From Taibaiella sp. (lineage in GTDB: Bacteria; Bacteroidota; Bacteroidia; Chitinophagales; Chitinophagaceae), in contig JACDGL010000003.1 in the NCBI GenBank assembly GCA_013815385.1, positions 62,001 through 126,000 on the forward strand: DNA of 64,000 nt, read 5' to 3'. Below, in pieces: positions 37,681 to 46,715 of this stretch. Position 1 is the stretch's first letter. Each line of letters begins with the position of its first letter. The notes under the pieces were generated by a model. It ran no database searches and had not been told where the DNA came from. It saw nothing but the letters and a program-made list of their open reading frames with translations. A program made the position numbers and the translations under genes.

Positions 37681-38679
37681 ATGAGCACAATACGCCACAA
37701 CTGGACTATTGAAGAGATACGATCCATATACCATAACCCATTGCTTTCTTTAATACTGGATGCAGCACAGGTACACAAGCAAAACCATACTTACGGTGAA
37801 GTGCAGATAAGCAGCCTGCTCTCAATAAAAACAGGTGGGTGCAGCGAAGACTGTGCTTATTGCCCGCAAGCCGCCCGCTACCACACAGATGTGAAAGTGC
37901 ACGCTCTGATGAAAACCGAAGATGTGGTAACAGCAGCACAGAATGCAAAGACCGGCGGTGCTTCCCGATTCTGTATGGGTGCTGCCTGGCGAGAAGTGAG
38001 AGATAACAGGGACTTTGACAGGGTCCTTGATATGGTGAAAGCAGTAAACGCACTTGATATGGAAGTATGTTGCACGCTCGGCATGCTAACAGGAGAGCAG
38101 GCCAGCAAACTCGCTGATGCAGGCCTTTACGCTTACAATCATAATGTAGATACATCCGAAGAGCATTATGAACAGATAATTACCACCCGTACTTATGAGG
38201 ACCGTCTGCAAACGCTATCGAATGTGCGACAAGCCGGCATATCTGTCTGCAGCGGTGGTATCATAGGCATGGGAGAATCAGATGATGACCGCATTGGGAT
38301 GCTGATGACCCTGGCTAACCTGCCCGAACATCCGGAGTCTGTACCGATAAACGTATTGGTACCTGTAGCTGGCACACCCCTCGCAGATAGCAAACGTGTA
38401 CCATTCGATGAACTGGTGCGCATGATAGCAACTGCGCGTATAATGATGCCCCACTCAGCGGTACGCCTTTCGGCCGGAAGGCTGGAGCTATCTATTGCCG
38501 AGCAGGCGATGTGCTTTATGGCAGGTGCTAATTCCATATTTGCAGGCGACAAGTTGCTCACTACACCCAATCCTGAATTTAACAGCGACAAGCAAATGTT
38601 TAAGATACTTGGATTAACCCCTAAAGCAGCATTTACAGACGTCCCTAAAAAGAATATAGTGCAGCATGAGCAAGCTTGA
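37681..38679 (+). CDS. bioB: Biotin synthase
   Basis: The 332-residue radical SAM enzyme has C54-x3-C58-x2-C61 ([12 protein letters not shown]) and conserved motifs [28 protein letters not shown] and the [2Fe-2S]-binding arginine region ([16 protein letters not shown]). BioB inserts sulfur into dethiobiotin. It opens the operon bioB-bioF-bioD-bioA-di-iron gene and overlaps bioF by 14 bases. Confidence 0.97.
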   Translation: MSTIRHNWTIEEIRSIYHNPLLSLILDAAQVHKQNHTYGEVQISSLLSIKTGGCSEDCAYCPQAARYHTDVKVHALMKTEDVVTAAQNAKTGGASRFCMGAAWREVRDNRDFDRVLDMVKAVNALDMEVCCTLGMLTGEQASKLADAGLYAYNHNVDTSEEHYEQIITTRTYEDRLQTLSNVRQAGISVCSGGIIGMGESDDDRIGMLMTLANLPEHPESVPINVLVPVAGTPLADSKRVPFDELVRMIATARIMMPHSAVRLSAGRLELSIAEQAMCFMAGANSIFAGDKLLTTPNPEFNSDKQMFKILGLTPKAAFTDVPKKNIVQHEQA

Positions 38680-39796
38680 GCTGTACTTACAAAAGAAAAT
38701 TAAAGACCGTCAACTAGCTGGTAATCTGCGGCAGTTAAAGATAGCTGCGGCACCTATAGACCTATTCTCCAATGATTATCTGGGGCTGGTAACTACCGGT
38801 GTATTACCTGCGCTTATCAGTAAAAAATATGGCACTTCGCTGGCAACCGGCTCAACGGGATCCAGACTACTTTCAGGCAACAGCGTGATCGCAGAAATGT
38901 TAGAGCAGAACATAGCAACTTTTCATGATGTGGAAGCAGCATTATTATTCAATAGCGGGTATGATGCCAATGTAGGCTTGCTCAGCGCTATAGCAGACCG
39001 GCACACCACCTATATATATGATGAGCTGTGCCATGCCAGCATCATAGATGGGATAAGGCTAAGCCAGGCACAGGTACACTATAAATACCGGCATAATGAT
39101 ATAGCAGATTTGCAGGAAAAAATAAACCTCGCAAAAGAAGGGCCTGTAATTGTAGTAACAGAATCTGTATTCTCAATGGATGGAGATATGGCACCACTAC
39201 AAAACATAGCAGGCATATGCATGCAATACAATGCGTCGCTGGTAATTGATGAAGCGCATGCAACCGGTGTATTTGGGAACCAGGGGAAGGGATTAGTACA
39301 TGCACAAAGTATAGCCACACAAACATTTGCCAGAATACATACTTATGGTAAGGCCATGGGATGCCATGGCGCAGCAGTGGTGGGTAGCACTGTGCTAAAA
39401 CAATATCTTATCAATTTTGCGCGGTCATTTATATATACTACAGCATTACCTGAGCACACACTCTGTGCAATAGAATGTGCCTATGGATACCTGGGTAGCT
39501 CCGTTTACTCAAACGAAGTATTACATGATCTTGTGGCATACTTCCGTAAACAGGTAGCAGGTAGTAACATAAAAGGATGGAACAATAGCAGCAGCCCTAT
39601 ACAGGCGTTAGTGATTGGCAACAATGAGCGAACCAGACATATAGCAGGTATACTGCAACAGGACGGACTCCAGGTAAACGCAATCCTTTCTCCTACTGTA
39701 CCGGCAGGAAGTGAGCGGCTGCGTATTTGCCTGCATACTTTTAATACATACGAGCAAATAGACCTTCTGTTAAAAATACTGGCAACTCATTTATGA
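38666..39796 (+). CDS. bioF: 8-amino-7-oxononanoate synthase
   Basis: The 376-residue PLP enzyme of the alpha-oxoamine synthase family has [47 protein letters not shown] and the PLP lysine K229 in [10 protein letters not shown]-like context ([12 protein letters not shown]). It condenses alanine with pimeloyl-thioester. [11 protein letters not shown] motif and the biotin operon context distinguish it from 2-amino-3-ketobutyrate ligase and SPT. Its end overlaps bioD by 4 bases (ATGA). Confidence 0.95.
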   Translation: MSKLELYLQKKIKDRQLAGNLRQLKIAAAPIDLFSNDYLGLVTTGVLPALISKKYGTSLATGSTGSRLLSGNSVIAEMLEQNIATFHDVEAALLFNSGYDANVGLLSAIADRHTTYIYDELCHASIIDGIRLSQAQVHYKYRHNDIADLQEKINLAKEGPVIVVTESVFSMDGDMAPLQNIAGICMQYNASLVIDEAHATGVFGNQGKGLVHAQSIATQTFARIHTYGKAMGCHGAAVVGSTVLKQYLINFARSFIYTTALPEHTLCAIECAYGYLGSSVYSNEVLHDLVAYFRKQVAGSNIKGWNNSSSPIQALVIGNNERTRHIAGILQQDGLQVNAILSPTVPAGSERLRICLHTFNTYEQIDLLLKILATHL

Positions 39797-40422
39797 ATAA
39801 GCGTATAGCTATAGCAGGCATACATACCGATATTGGCAAGACCATTGCATCAGCTGTGATAGCAGAAGCAATTGGTGCTGACTACTGGAAACCTTTGCAA
39901 GCTGGCAACCTGGAGCAAAGTGACACAATAGTCGTCCGCTCGCTTCTTGGCAATAAAAATTCAATAGTGCACAAGGAAGCAGTGAGATTAACGCAACCGT
40001 TATCACCACATGCCGCCGCCGCTATTGATGGTAAGACAATAGACTATAAGGGCTTTACGTGGCCTGCAACTCTTAATACTTTATTGATAGAAACTGCAGG
40101 TGGCTTATTATCCCCGGTATCTGAGCATAACACTGTTGCAGATTTTATTCAGTATTACCAACTGCCTGCCTTACTTGTATCTAAGAACTATTTAGGTAGT
40201 ATCAATCACACACTGCTTAGTATAGAAGTAATGAAAGCAAGAAATATACCTATACTGGGTATAATAATGAACGGCGATAGTAATGGAGCATCAGAACAAT
40301 TTATAACCACTTACACACAAATACCCATCATAGCCACCATACCAAAAATGGAAGAACTGAATATAGCTTCCATTTACCAATGTGCAGCCCGAATAAAAGA
40401 ATCTCTGCTACAATATCTATAA
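39793..40422 (+). CDS. bioD: Dethiobiotin synthetase
   Basis: The 209-residue ATP-dependent ligase has the P-loop variant AGIHTDIGKTIASAV at residues 8-22, DYWKPLQAGN and LIETAGGLLSPV. It closes the ureido ring of diaminopelargonic acid. The start overlaps the bioF stop as ATGA, and bioA begins 1 base after the bioD stop. At the end it lacks nothing compared with known short BioD proteins. Confidence 0.94.
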   Translation: MNKRIAIAGIHTDIGKTIASAVIAEAIGADYWKPLQAGNLEQSDTIVVRSLLGNKNSIVHKEAVRLTQPLSPHAAAAIDGKTIDYKGFTWPATLNTLLIETAGGLLSPVSEHNTVADFIQYYQLPALLVSKNYLGSINHTLLSIEVMKARNIPILGIIMNGDSNGASEQFITTYTQIPIIATIPKMEELNIASIYQCAARIKESLLQYL

Positions 40423-40423
40423 C

Positions 40424-41707
40424 ATGGCAAGCATTACAGAAAGAGACCGCAATGTGATATGGCACCCATATACCCCTATGAAGCTATGGCCTGAAGCCAT
40501 CGGCATTGTGAGTGGCAGTGATGAATTCCTTTTTGATGAACAGGGGAAGCGATATATAGATGCTATATCATCCTGGTGGGTAACCCTGCATGGACACGCA
40601 CATCCATATATTGCCCAAAAGATAAGCGAACAGCTTACTAAGCTGGAGCATTGCATTTTTGCGGGTTTTACACATGAGCCGGCTGTGCAGCTGGCAGAGC
40701 GACTATTAACAATATTACCAGGCAAGCCGGAAAAGATATTCTTTTCAGACAATGGCTCTACCGCTGTAGAAGTAGCCATAAAAATGGCGCTGCAATACTA
40801 TAATAACAAAGGGCAAAAGCGCAAGAGAATAGTAGCGCTGGAGCATGCTTATCATGGAGACACATTTGGCGCAATGTCTGTGAGTGGGAGAAGTATATTT
40901 ACTGAAGCATTTGATTCTTTTTTGTTTGATGTGGACTTCATCCCTTTTCCAAATGAAGAAAATAAAGAACACAGTATTGCAACTTTAAAAAAGCTATTGG
41001 CAAACGGGGATGTAGCTGCATTTATCATAGAGCCTCTGGTGCAGGGTACAGCAGGCATGTGTATGTATCCGCCTGAGGTACTAGACGCTTATTTCAGGTT
41101 GTGCAAAGAGCAGCATACACTAATAATTGCAGATGAGGTAATGACGGGATTTGGAAGAACGGGGACGTTGTTTGCCTGCGATACGGTGTCCGCAGCTCCT
41201 GACATCATCTGCCTATCCAAAGGATTGACCGGAGGAACAATGCCTTTAGGTGTTACTGCATGCACAATAGACGTTTTTAATGCTTTCTACGATGACGACC
41301 GCGGGAAAACTTTATATCATGGACATTCCTTTACCGCCAATCCTATAGCCTGCACCGCCGCACTTGCCAGCCTTGACCTGCTAGAGAAAGATGAGTCAAC
41401 CGAAAACAGAAAGAGAATTGCAGCTCGGCATACAGAATTTGCCAGTTTGATAGCCAATCATAAAAATGTAGTTGCAATAAGACAGGCGGGTACAATACTG
41501 GCAATAGAACTAAACACCAGCATGCCCACCTCATACAATCATAATAAGAGAGATTTTATTTATAGTTTTTTTATTGATCGGGGTATTTTGATACGACCAC
41601 TGGGAAATATAATATACGTAATGCCCCCTTATTGTACGTCTGATGAATCATTAATGCTGATATATTCATGCATACAAGAATTACTATTAACTTTAGACAA
41701 TCAATAA
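40424..41707 (+). CDS. bioA: Adenosylmethionine-8-amino-7-oxononanoate aminotransferase
   Basis: The 427-residue class III aminotransferase has HPYTPMKLWP near the N-terminus, ISSWWVTLHGHAHPYI, FFSDNGSTAVEVAIKMA, ADEVMTGFGRTGTLFA and the PLP lysine K266 in CLSKGLTGG. The WW pair and HPYTP signature are typical of SAM-using BioA. It is fourth in the operon; only 4 bases separate its stop from the di-iron gene. Confidence 0.95.
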   Translation: MASITERDRNVIWHPYTPMKLWPEAIGIVSGSDEFLFDEQGKRYIDAISSWWVTLHGHAHPYIAQKISEQLTKLEHCIFAGFTHEPAVQLAERLLTILPGKPEKIFFSDNGSTAVEVAIKMALQYYNNKGQKRKRIVALEHAYHGDTFGAMSVSGRSIFTEAFDSFLFDVDFIPFPNEENKEHSIATLKKLLANGDVAAFIIEPLVQGTAGMCMYPPEVLDAYFRLCKEQHTLIIADEVMTGFGRTGTLFACDTVSAAPDIICLSKGLTGGTMPLGVTACTIDVFNAFYDDDRGKTLYHGHSFTANPIACTAALASLDLLEKDESTENRKRIAARHTEFASLIANHKNVVAIRQAGTILAIELNTSMPTSYNHNKRDFIYSFFIDRGILIRPLGNIIYVMPPYCTSDESLMLIYSCIQELLLTLDNQ

Positions 41708-41711
41708 TTTT

Positions 41712-42389
41712 ATGAAACAGGAGCAGCTGACCTTAATTATCGGTAAGATAACCGCATCATCTGTATTGCACGCCAAGTGGCTCAATACCCTGTCTATGAT
41801 GGAAAATACGGGCGCACGAAAGATATCGCGTTATGAACATCCTATACAAACTGATATCGTTGTTTTGAAGCATGCTGCTGAAGAGGCACGCCATGCTTAC
41901 TACCTGAAAAAAATGATAGCCCGTGTAATACCGGGTTATTGCCCCGACTACTCTTATGATTACCTGCTGGCGCCTATAGAAAGCCACCATTACCTGCACC
42001 GCCTGGATACAGAAACGTGCCGCTACCTGAAGCACCACAGTGGATGGAAAGCCAGACAATTAAAGCATGGCGCCTACCTGCTGGTTACCTACGCCATAGA
42101 ACTGCGCGCTGATATGCTTTATGCAGCATATCAGGATGTATTGACTGCAATTAACTCAAAAGTGAATGTAAAGACGATCATTAAAGAAGAAGAAGGGCAT
42201 TTGGCAGAAATGACCCGTATGCTGCAGGATTTCTACCCCGGATGGGAGAAATTAGCAGAGGATGTGCTTAAAATAGAAAGCAACCTTTTTGCTAACTGGA
42301 TGCAGGCAATAAAACAGGAAGTAGTTTATATACCCACCAATATTAAGATCTCGCTAAATGTGGAACAATTGAAGCCAAACTTTAATTAG
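41712..42389 (+). CDS. Ferritin-like di-iron protein of unknown function in the biotin operon
   Basis: I do not recognise a named family. The 225-residue, all-helical protein carries four segments with di-iron spacing: Glu31, E58-A-R-H61 (ExxH), Glu130 and E160-E-G-H163 (ExxH). The gaps (27, 72, 30 residues) match ferritin-like oxidases and oxygenases such as MiaE-type, CADD-type or acyl-ACP desaturase proteins. It starts 4 bases after bioA and is the last gene of the biotin operon, so it is surely cotranscribed. No bioC, bioH, bioG, bioW, bioI or bioZ homologue is in the window. Inference: a possible oxidase or hydrolase-like step in pimeloyl or biotin synthesis. A general redox role is the alternative. 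Confidence 0.8.
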   Translation: MKQEQLTLIIGKITASSVLHAKWLNTLSMMENTGARKISRYEHPIQTDIVVLKHAAEEARHAYYLKKMIARVIPGYCPDYSYDYLLAPIESHHYLHRLDTETCRYLKHHSGWKARQLKHGAYLLVTYAIELRADMLYAAYQDVLTAINSKVNVKTIIKEEEGHLAEMTRMLQDFYPGWEKLAEDVLKIESNLFANWMQAIKQEVVYIPTNIKISLNVEQLKPNFN

Positions 42390-42556
42390 CACCACCTTAT
42401 ACATATTTTCATTACACAATTGTAGATACTTCTACATAAAGAATTGAACAATGTTTAAACAGATGTAGCAACCTCTAACGGAAAACTATATTCACCTTAC
42501 ATTGGCATGATTATACTACTTACTTTAGCTCTACCCTTATTGGAGGTTTTCACTTT

Positions 42557-42820
42557 ATGACGTATTACGACTTTGAAAAGGAAGTATTGCTTCTGGTAGC
42601 TAAAGACCACTACCAGTATTACCGGCATATACTACCGGCAATACGGCATACCTTCAGAGAACGTTTCATTAATACGATAATATCCGGTTTTGATATACCT
42701 ACTTCTTTTGACCATGTGAGTATGGCCAGTAAGCTGCCCGATATATACTACACCCGTTACCTGAAATTTGTATACACTAAAGTACAGAAAACGGAGCAAC
42801 ACAATCCGCAACTTGCCTGA
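42557..42820 (+). CDS. Hypothetical 87-residue protein
   Basis: The start ATG follows a good GGAGG sequence (TTGGAGGTTTTCACTTT). The product (MTYYDFEKEVLLLVAKDHYQ...) is polar, tyrosine- and histidine-rich and helix-like without membrane segments. I recognise no family. It lies after a 167-base gap that follows the biotin operon and is convergent with the thioesterase gene (3-base gap). Confidence 0.5.
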   Translation: MTYYDFEKEVLLLVAKDHYQYYRHILPAIRHTFRERFINTIISGFDIPTSFDHVSMASKLPDIYYTRYLKFVYTKVQKTEQHNPQLA

Positions 42821-42824
42821 TCTA

Positions 42825-43253
42825 CTATAAGGCTATCTGCTTAGAAGTTACGTAGGCCATACCTTTAAACATACTTACCAATTCCCCTTTTTCGTTCGTA
42901 GTCCGTACATCGTATATTCCGGTTTTCTCTCCCCTGTGCTCTTCTTTTGCTTCTACGGTTAGTACCTCTCCCAGCCTTACGGGCCTTGTAAAACTTACAG
43001 AAACATCAAGCGCCACGGTTGCATAACCATGTGTATTGCAGGCAAACTCAAAAGCTGAATCAGCAGCAGAGAACAAAATGCCCCCATGCACATAGCCAAA
43101 ACCATTTAGCATCTCGTAAACTACGGTAAAGTGTAATTTGCAATAGCCGGCTGCTATATCTATCACCTTCAGGCCTAGCCATGAGGAGAATTTGTCTTTG
43201 GCAAGCATGATCTCTAAAACCTGCGATGGAGTAAGTTCCTGATGCTGCGCCAT
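42825..43253 (-). CDS. PaaI-family hotdog thioesterase
   Basis: The 142-residue hotdog-fold protein contains GFGYVHGGILFSAADSAFEFACNTHG, with the HGG(I)xxxxAD motif of PaaI-type acyl-CoA thioesterases, and ATVALDVSVSFTRPVRLGEVLTVEA. PaaI hydrolyses hydroxyphenylacetyl-CoA and relieves product stalling of the phenylacetate pathway. paaABCD lies about 8 kb away on the same strand but not in the same operon, so a functional link is plausible, not shown. Confidence 0.88.
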   Translation of the reverse strand: MAQHQELTPSQVLEIMLAKDKFSSWLGLKVIDIAAGYCKLHFTVVYEMLNGFGYVHGGILFSAADSAFEFACNTHGYATVALDVSVSFTRPVRLGEVLTVEAKEEHRGEKTGIYDVRTTNEKGELVSMFKGMAYVTSKQIAL

Positions 43254-43282
43254 AGTTATATTCTAAGATTGAAGTGGGAAGC

Positions 43283-43594
43283 CTAAGGTCGTTTGTTATT
43301 ATTGAAAGGCCTCTTGGGGCCTGAGTTAAACGGTTTACGGCCACCGGTGGCATTAGGCTGCTTTGCCTCCTTTACCGAAATGATCTGACCTTTGTAAAAG
43401 GTGGCATCCAGGTTGTCTATCGCATCAAAAGCAGTATACTTATCGCCCATCTCAACAAAGCCAAAGCCACGCGGCAGTCCGGTTTCCTTATCCCTGACTA
43501 TCTTCGCCACCACCACTTCACCAAATTCGGAGAAAAGTTCTCTAAGTTCTATCTCGGTAATTTCCGGACTCATATTTCCTACGAATAAATTCAT
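43283..43594 (-). CDS. RNA-binding protein with RRM domain
   Basis: The 103-residue protein is one RRM: RNP2-like LFVGNMSPEI at residues 2-11 and RNP1-like RGFGFVEMG near residue 43, with a basic Gly/Pro/Asn tail (NSGPKRPFNNNKRP). Short RRM proteins of this kind are widespread in Bacteroidota and cyanobacteria, often cold-induced, with a role in RNA binding. It ends 29 bases before the thioesterase gene start on the same strand. Confidence 0.92.
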   Translation of the reverse strand: MNLFVGNMSPEITEIELRELFSEFGEVVVAKIVRDKETGLPRGFGFVEMGDKYTAFDAIDNLDATFYKGQIISVKEAKQPNATGGRKPFNSGPKRPFNNNKRP

Positions 43595-43839
43595 ACGATT
43601 ACCCGGCTTTTGATCCTCGGGATGGAAAGTTACAAAAAGGCATGAAATAAGCGCAAAAAAGTTAGCTTGTTATATTAGCGGAGATAGAATACCACAGAAG
43701 TGTTAAATAGGGTCTTTGTATTACACCCTCTATACTATAATATACAGATGGTTAGTTATACCCGTATGAATCAATTCCATTGCTAACAATAAATACCGAA
43801 ATAATCTTTTTCGGTACGGTTTTTTCTATATCATCTATT

Positions 43840-44295
43840 ATGTTAGCTATTAAGAACAGTGTCAGGTTTATTTCCATTATGTTATGCGCTGTGCTATTAA
43901 TATCAGCAGGCTGGACAACTGATTTTGCCCGTGCTAAAGATGAAGCAAAAGAGACCCACAAATACATTCTCCTCAGCTTTTCGGGGTCAGACTGGTGCAT
44001 ACCTTGTATAAGAACAAGAAAAGAGATATTTGAAAAAGAATCCTTCATTAAATATGCAGAAACCAGCCTCATTCTCGTAAATGCCGACTTTCCAAGGCTG
44101 AAAAAGAATAGCCTGACCAAAGCACAAACAAAACAGAACGAAACCCTTGCAGAACAATATAATAAAGCAGGCACTTTCCCTCTTACCCTCTTATTAAATT
44201 CAAATGGTAAAGTATTGAAAGAGTGGCGGGGGTATCCAGGCATTACCCCGGAAATATTTGTATCCCAAATCAAAGCAATTGAGCACACTGATTAA
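43840..44295 (+). CDS. Thioredoxin-family protein, membrane-anchored or secreted
   Basis: ATG at 43840 gives 151 residues with an N-terminal signal/anchor helix (FISIMLCAVLLISAGW) and a thioredoxin-like domain with C53-I-P-C56 in FSGSDWCIPC. It is the first gene of the four-gene Trx-apbE-DUF4266-DUF3570 cluster and overlaps apbE. In homologous clusters this thioredoxin-like member is recurrent, so a redox role coupled to its neighbours is likely. A TTG at 43780 would lengthen the N-terminus without improving the signal sequence. Confidence 0.85.
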   Translation: MLAIKNSVRFISIMLCAVLLISAGWTTDFARAKDEAKETHKYILLSFSGSDWCIPCIRTRKEIFEKESFIKYAETSLILVNADFPRLKKNSLTKAQTKQNETLAEQYNKAGTFPLTLLLNSNGKVLKEWRGYPGITPEIFVSQIKAIEHTD

Positions 44296-45256
44296 CAACA
44301 GCCATTCTGATAGCGCTACCTATACCCAACAGCAATTCAAAAAAGCGCTGAAGTTAATGGGTAACCGTTTTGAATTAAGTGTCATAGCCGAAGATGAACA
44401 ATGGGCATATGAATGTATTGATGAAGCCGTAACTGAAATACAGCGAATAGAAAGCCTTCTAACTACTTTTAATGAATCCAGCCAGACATGTCTCATCAAT
44501 CGCTTTGCAGGTATACAGCCGGTAGAAGTGGAGATGGAAGTGTTAGACCTAATAGAACGCTCCCTCAGAATATCTAAGCTGACACAAGGTGCATTTGATA
44601 TTACTTACGGGTCAGTAGATAAAAGCTTGTGGAACTTTGATGCGCAAATGACAGCTTTACCGAATCCTGCCATTGCAAGGCAATCTGTGCAATTAATAAA
44701 CTACAGGAACATAATACTGAATAGGGAAGATAGCACTGTATTCCTGAAAGAAAAAGGCATGCGTATAGGCTTTGGGGGAATTGGGAAGGGATATGCGGCA
44801 GAGCGGGGCAAGTATCTATTAAAAGCATCAGGCATTACCAGCGGGATATTAAATGCAGCTGGCGATATGACCACATGGGGCCACCAACCTAATGGCAAAC
44901 CCTGGACAATTGGCATCGCAGACCCCAATTCGAAAAACGATTTATTCTCTTACCTGGATATTACCAATATGGCAATAGCCACATCAGGCAATTACGAAAA
45001 GTATGTAATTATTGATGGCAAAAAATACAGTCATACTATTAATCCTAAAACAGGCCTGCCGGTATCAGGAATAAAAAGTACAACAATAATATGTGCTAAC
45101 GCTGAGGTAGCAGATGCACTTGCCACACCGGTAACAGTAATGGGTGTAAAAACAGGCCTTGATCTCATTAACCAGATGAAGGGCATAGCCTGCATAATTA
45201 TAGATGACAATGACAGGATATATACTTCACGCAACATAAAATTAAAAAGCCGATGA
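44258..45256 (+). CDS. apbE: FAD:protein FMN transferase ApbE
   Basis: The 332-residue protein has the ApbE hallmarks: ALKLMGNRFELSVIAEDE, LTQGAFDITYGSV, GFGGIGKGYAAERGKYLL, GILNAAGDMTTWG, IATSGNYEKYVIIDGKKYSHTINPKTGLPV and VADALATPVTVMG. ApbE transfers FMN from FAD to a Thr/Ser of flavoproteins in extracytoplasmic redox systems. The start is uncertain: TTG at 44258 and 44279, or ATG at 44357; the first two overlap the thioredoxin gene. No clear signal peptide is seen. It ends overlapping the DUF4266 start (ATGA). Confidence 0.9.
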   Translation: MYPKSKQLSTLINNSHSDSATYTQQQFKKALKLMGNRFELSVIAEDEQWAYECIDEAVTEIQRIESLLTTFNESSQTCLINRFAGIQPVEVEMEVLDLIERSLRISKLTQGAFDITYGSVDKSLWNFDAQMTALPNPAIARQSVQLINYRNIILNREDSTVFLKEKGMRIGFGGIGKGYAAERGKYLLKASGITSGILNAAGDMTTWGHQPNGKPWTIGIADPNSKNDLFSYLDITNMAIATSGNYEKYVIIDGKKYSHTINPKTGLPVSGIKSTTIICANAEVADALATPVTVMGVKTGLDLINQMKGIACIIIDDNDRIYTSRNIKLKSR

Positions 45257-45480
45257 ACGTGGCGATCAGATCTTTATTATTTGTAGTTACGCTTTGGGTA
45301 GGGAGCGGATTAACGGCTTGCGTTAGTGTAAAGGAATACCAAAAGCAATATATTAATGATACAGAAATGCAATTAGCAGCACGAAAAGCCGAAAAATTTG
45401 AAAATAGCTTTCAATCGTACCGGGAGGGCGCTTCAGGTGCTAACGGGGGAAAAACAGGTGGTGGCTGTGGCTGTAATTGA
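45253..45480 (+). CDS. DUF4266 lipoprotein
   Basis: The 75-residue protein has a lipobox (LTAC, Cys23) and a C-terminus rich in glycine with Cys72 and Cys74 (GGGCGCN). It fits the DUF4266 family. A REGASGANGG stretch (57-66) resembles the S/T-G-A flavinylation motif targeted by ApbE; this similarity is suggestive only. It is translationally coupled to apbE and followed by DUF3570, 14 bases downstream. Confidence 0.88.
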   Translation: MNVAIRSLLFVVTLWVGSGLTACVSVKEYQKQYINDTEMQLAARKAEKFENSFQSYREGASGANGGKTGGGCGCN

Positions 45481-45494
45481 TAAATAAATAACTG

Positions 45495-46700
45495 ATGAAA
45501 AAACTCTCACTTGCGTTACTTGGCTGCCTGTTTCAGATAGTTAGTACTTATGCACAAACTACGGCTATAGATTCTACTGCTTACAAATCCAGAAAGCTGA
45601 AAGTAGAAGAAGTAAATCTTGTTTCGGGGTACTATTCCCAGAATGGCAATAATTCTGCTGTTACCGGAGGTGTAGGCACGGAACAACTTACCGATTTTGC
45701 GAACACACTTGATGTAGTGTTAGTAAATACTGATAAAAAAAATCGCCAATACACGTGGACTGCAGAACTGGGCATAGACCATTATACATCCGCCTCTTCT
45801 GATAAAATTGACCCCAGTACTATTTCTTCTGCATCGTCTCATGATACACGCACCTATCCATCGCTTTCTATGGCGCGGAAAGATAATAACGGTAATACTA
45901 TAGGCCTTGCCGCTTCTTTTTCTACAGAGTTCGATTATACGTCTTACGGAGTGGTACTTAACTATGCCAAAACCTCACGGGATAACAACCGGGAATTTTC
46001 CATACACCTGCAGTCTTATTTTGATACATGGGATGTGATCTACCCTATTGAGCTGCGCCCTCCGGGTGGTGGCTATTCGGGAAGAGGTATGGACCCGCAT
46101 ATTTATAAGCCCAGAGATTCATACAGCGCATCACTGTCTTATTCACAGGTGATCAATAAGCATTTGCAGGTAGCCCTGTTAATGGATCTTATATACCAAT
46201 CCGGCCTGTTGGCAACAGATTATCAGCGTGTATATTTTACTGATAATTCAGAACGTATTGAAGCGTTGCCTTCAAACAGATTTAAGCTTCCCATTGGTAT
46301 ACGTGCTAACTACTTTGTGGGCGACCGATTTATTCTCAGGCTGTATTACCGCTATTACCAGGATGACTGGGGCATCAAAGCGCAAACAGCCAATATTGAA
46401 CTACCGATAAAACTAAACGCATTTACATCCATAAGTCCCTTTTATCGCTTTTATACACAGAACGCCGCTCAATATTTTGCCCCTTACGCTATGCATAATA
46501 CAGGTGAAAGCTATTATACCAGTGACTATGACCTTTCTAAATTTACCAGCCAATTTTTTGGTACGGGAATACGATTTTCGCCTGAGAATGGAATTCTGAA
46601 AATTAAACACTGGTCTGCATTAGAAATTCGGTATGGACATTATATAAGGAGCACAGGTTTGCATTCAGATATTATCTCACTGAACGCGACATTTAAGTGA
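45495..46700 (+). CDS. DUF3570 outer-membrane barrel protein
   Basis: The 401-residue protein has a signal peptide (MKKLSLALLGCLFQIVSTYA) and many amphipathic strands (YTWTAELGIDHYTSASSDK, DTRTYPSLSMARKDNNGNTIGLA, YYRYYQDDWGIKAQTANIEL, WSALEIRYGHYIRSTGLHSDIISLN), the DUF3570 pattern. The last residue is lysine after an aromatic-rich strand ending in TFK. The family is found next to DUF4266 and apbE in other bacteria. Function is unknown; an outer-membrane redox or transport component is plausible. Confidence 0.87.
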   Translation: MKKLSLALLGCLFQIVSTYAQTTAIDSTAYKSRKLKVEEVNLVSGYYSQNGNNSAVTGGVGTEQLTDFANTLDVVLVNTDKKNRQYTWTAELGIDHYTSASSDKIDPSTISSASSHDTRTYPSLSMARKDNNGNTIGLAASFSTEFDYTSYGVVLNYAKTSRDNNREFSIHLQSYFDTWDVIYPIELRPPGGGYSGRGMDPHIYKPRDSYSASLSYSQVINKHLQVALLMDLIYQSGLLATDYQRVYFTDNSERIEALPSNRFKLPIGIRANYFVGDRFILRLYYRYYQDDWGIKAQTANIELPIKLNAFTSISPFYRFYTQNAAQYFAPYAMHNTGESYYTSDYDLSKFTSQFFGTGIRFSPENGILKIKHWSALEIRYGHYIRSTGLHSDIISLNATFK

Positions 46701-46715
46701 ACAAAACCAAAAAAG

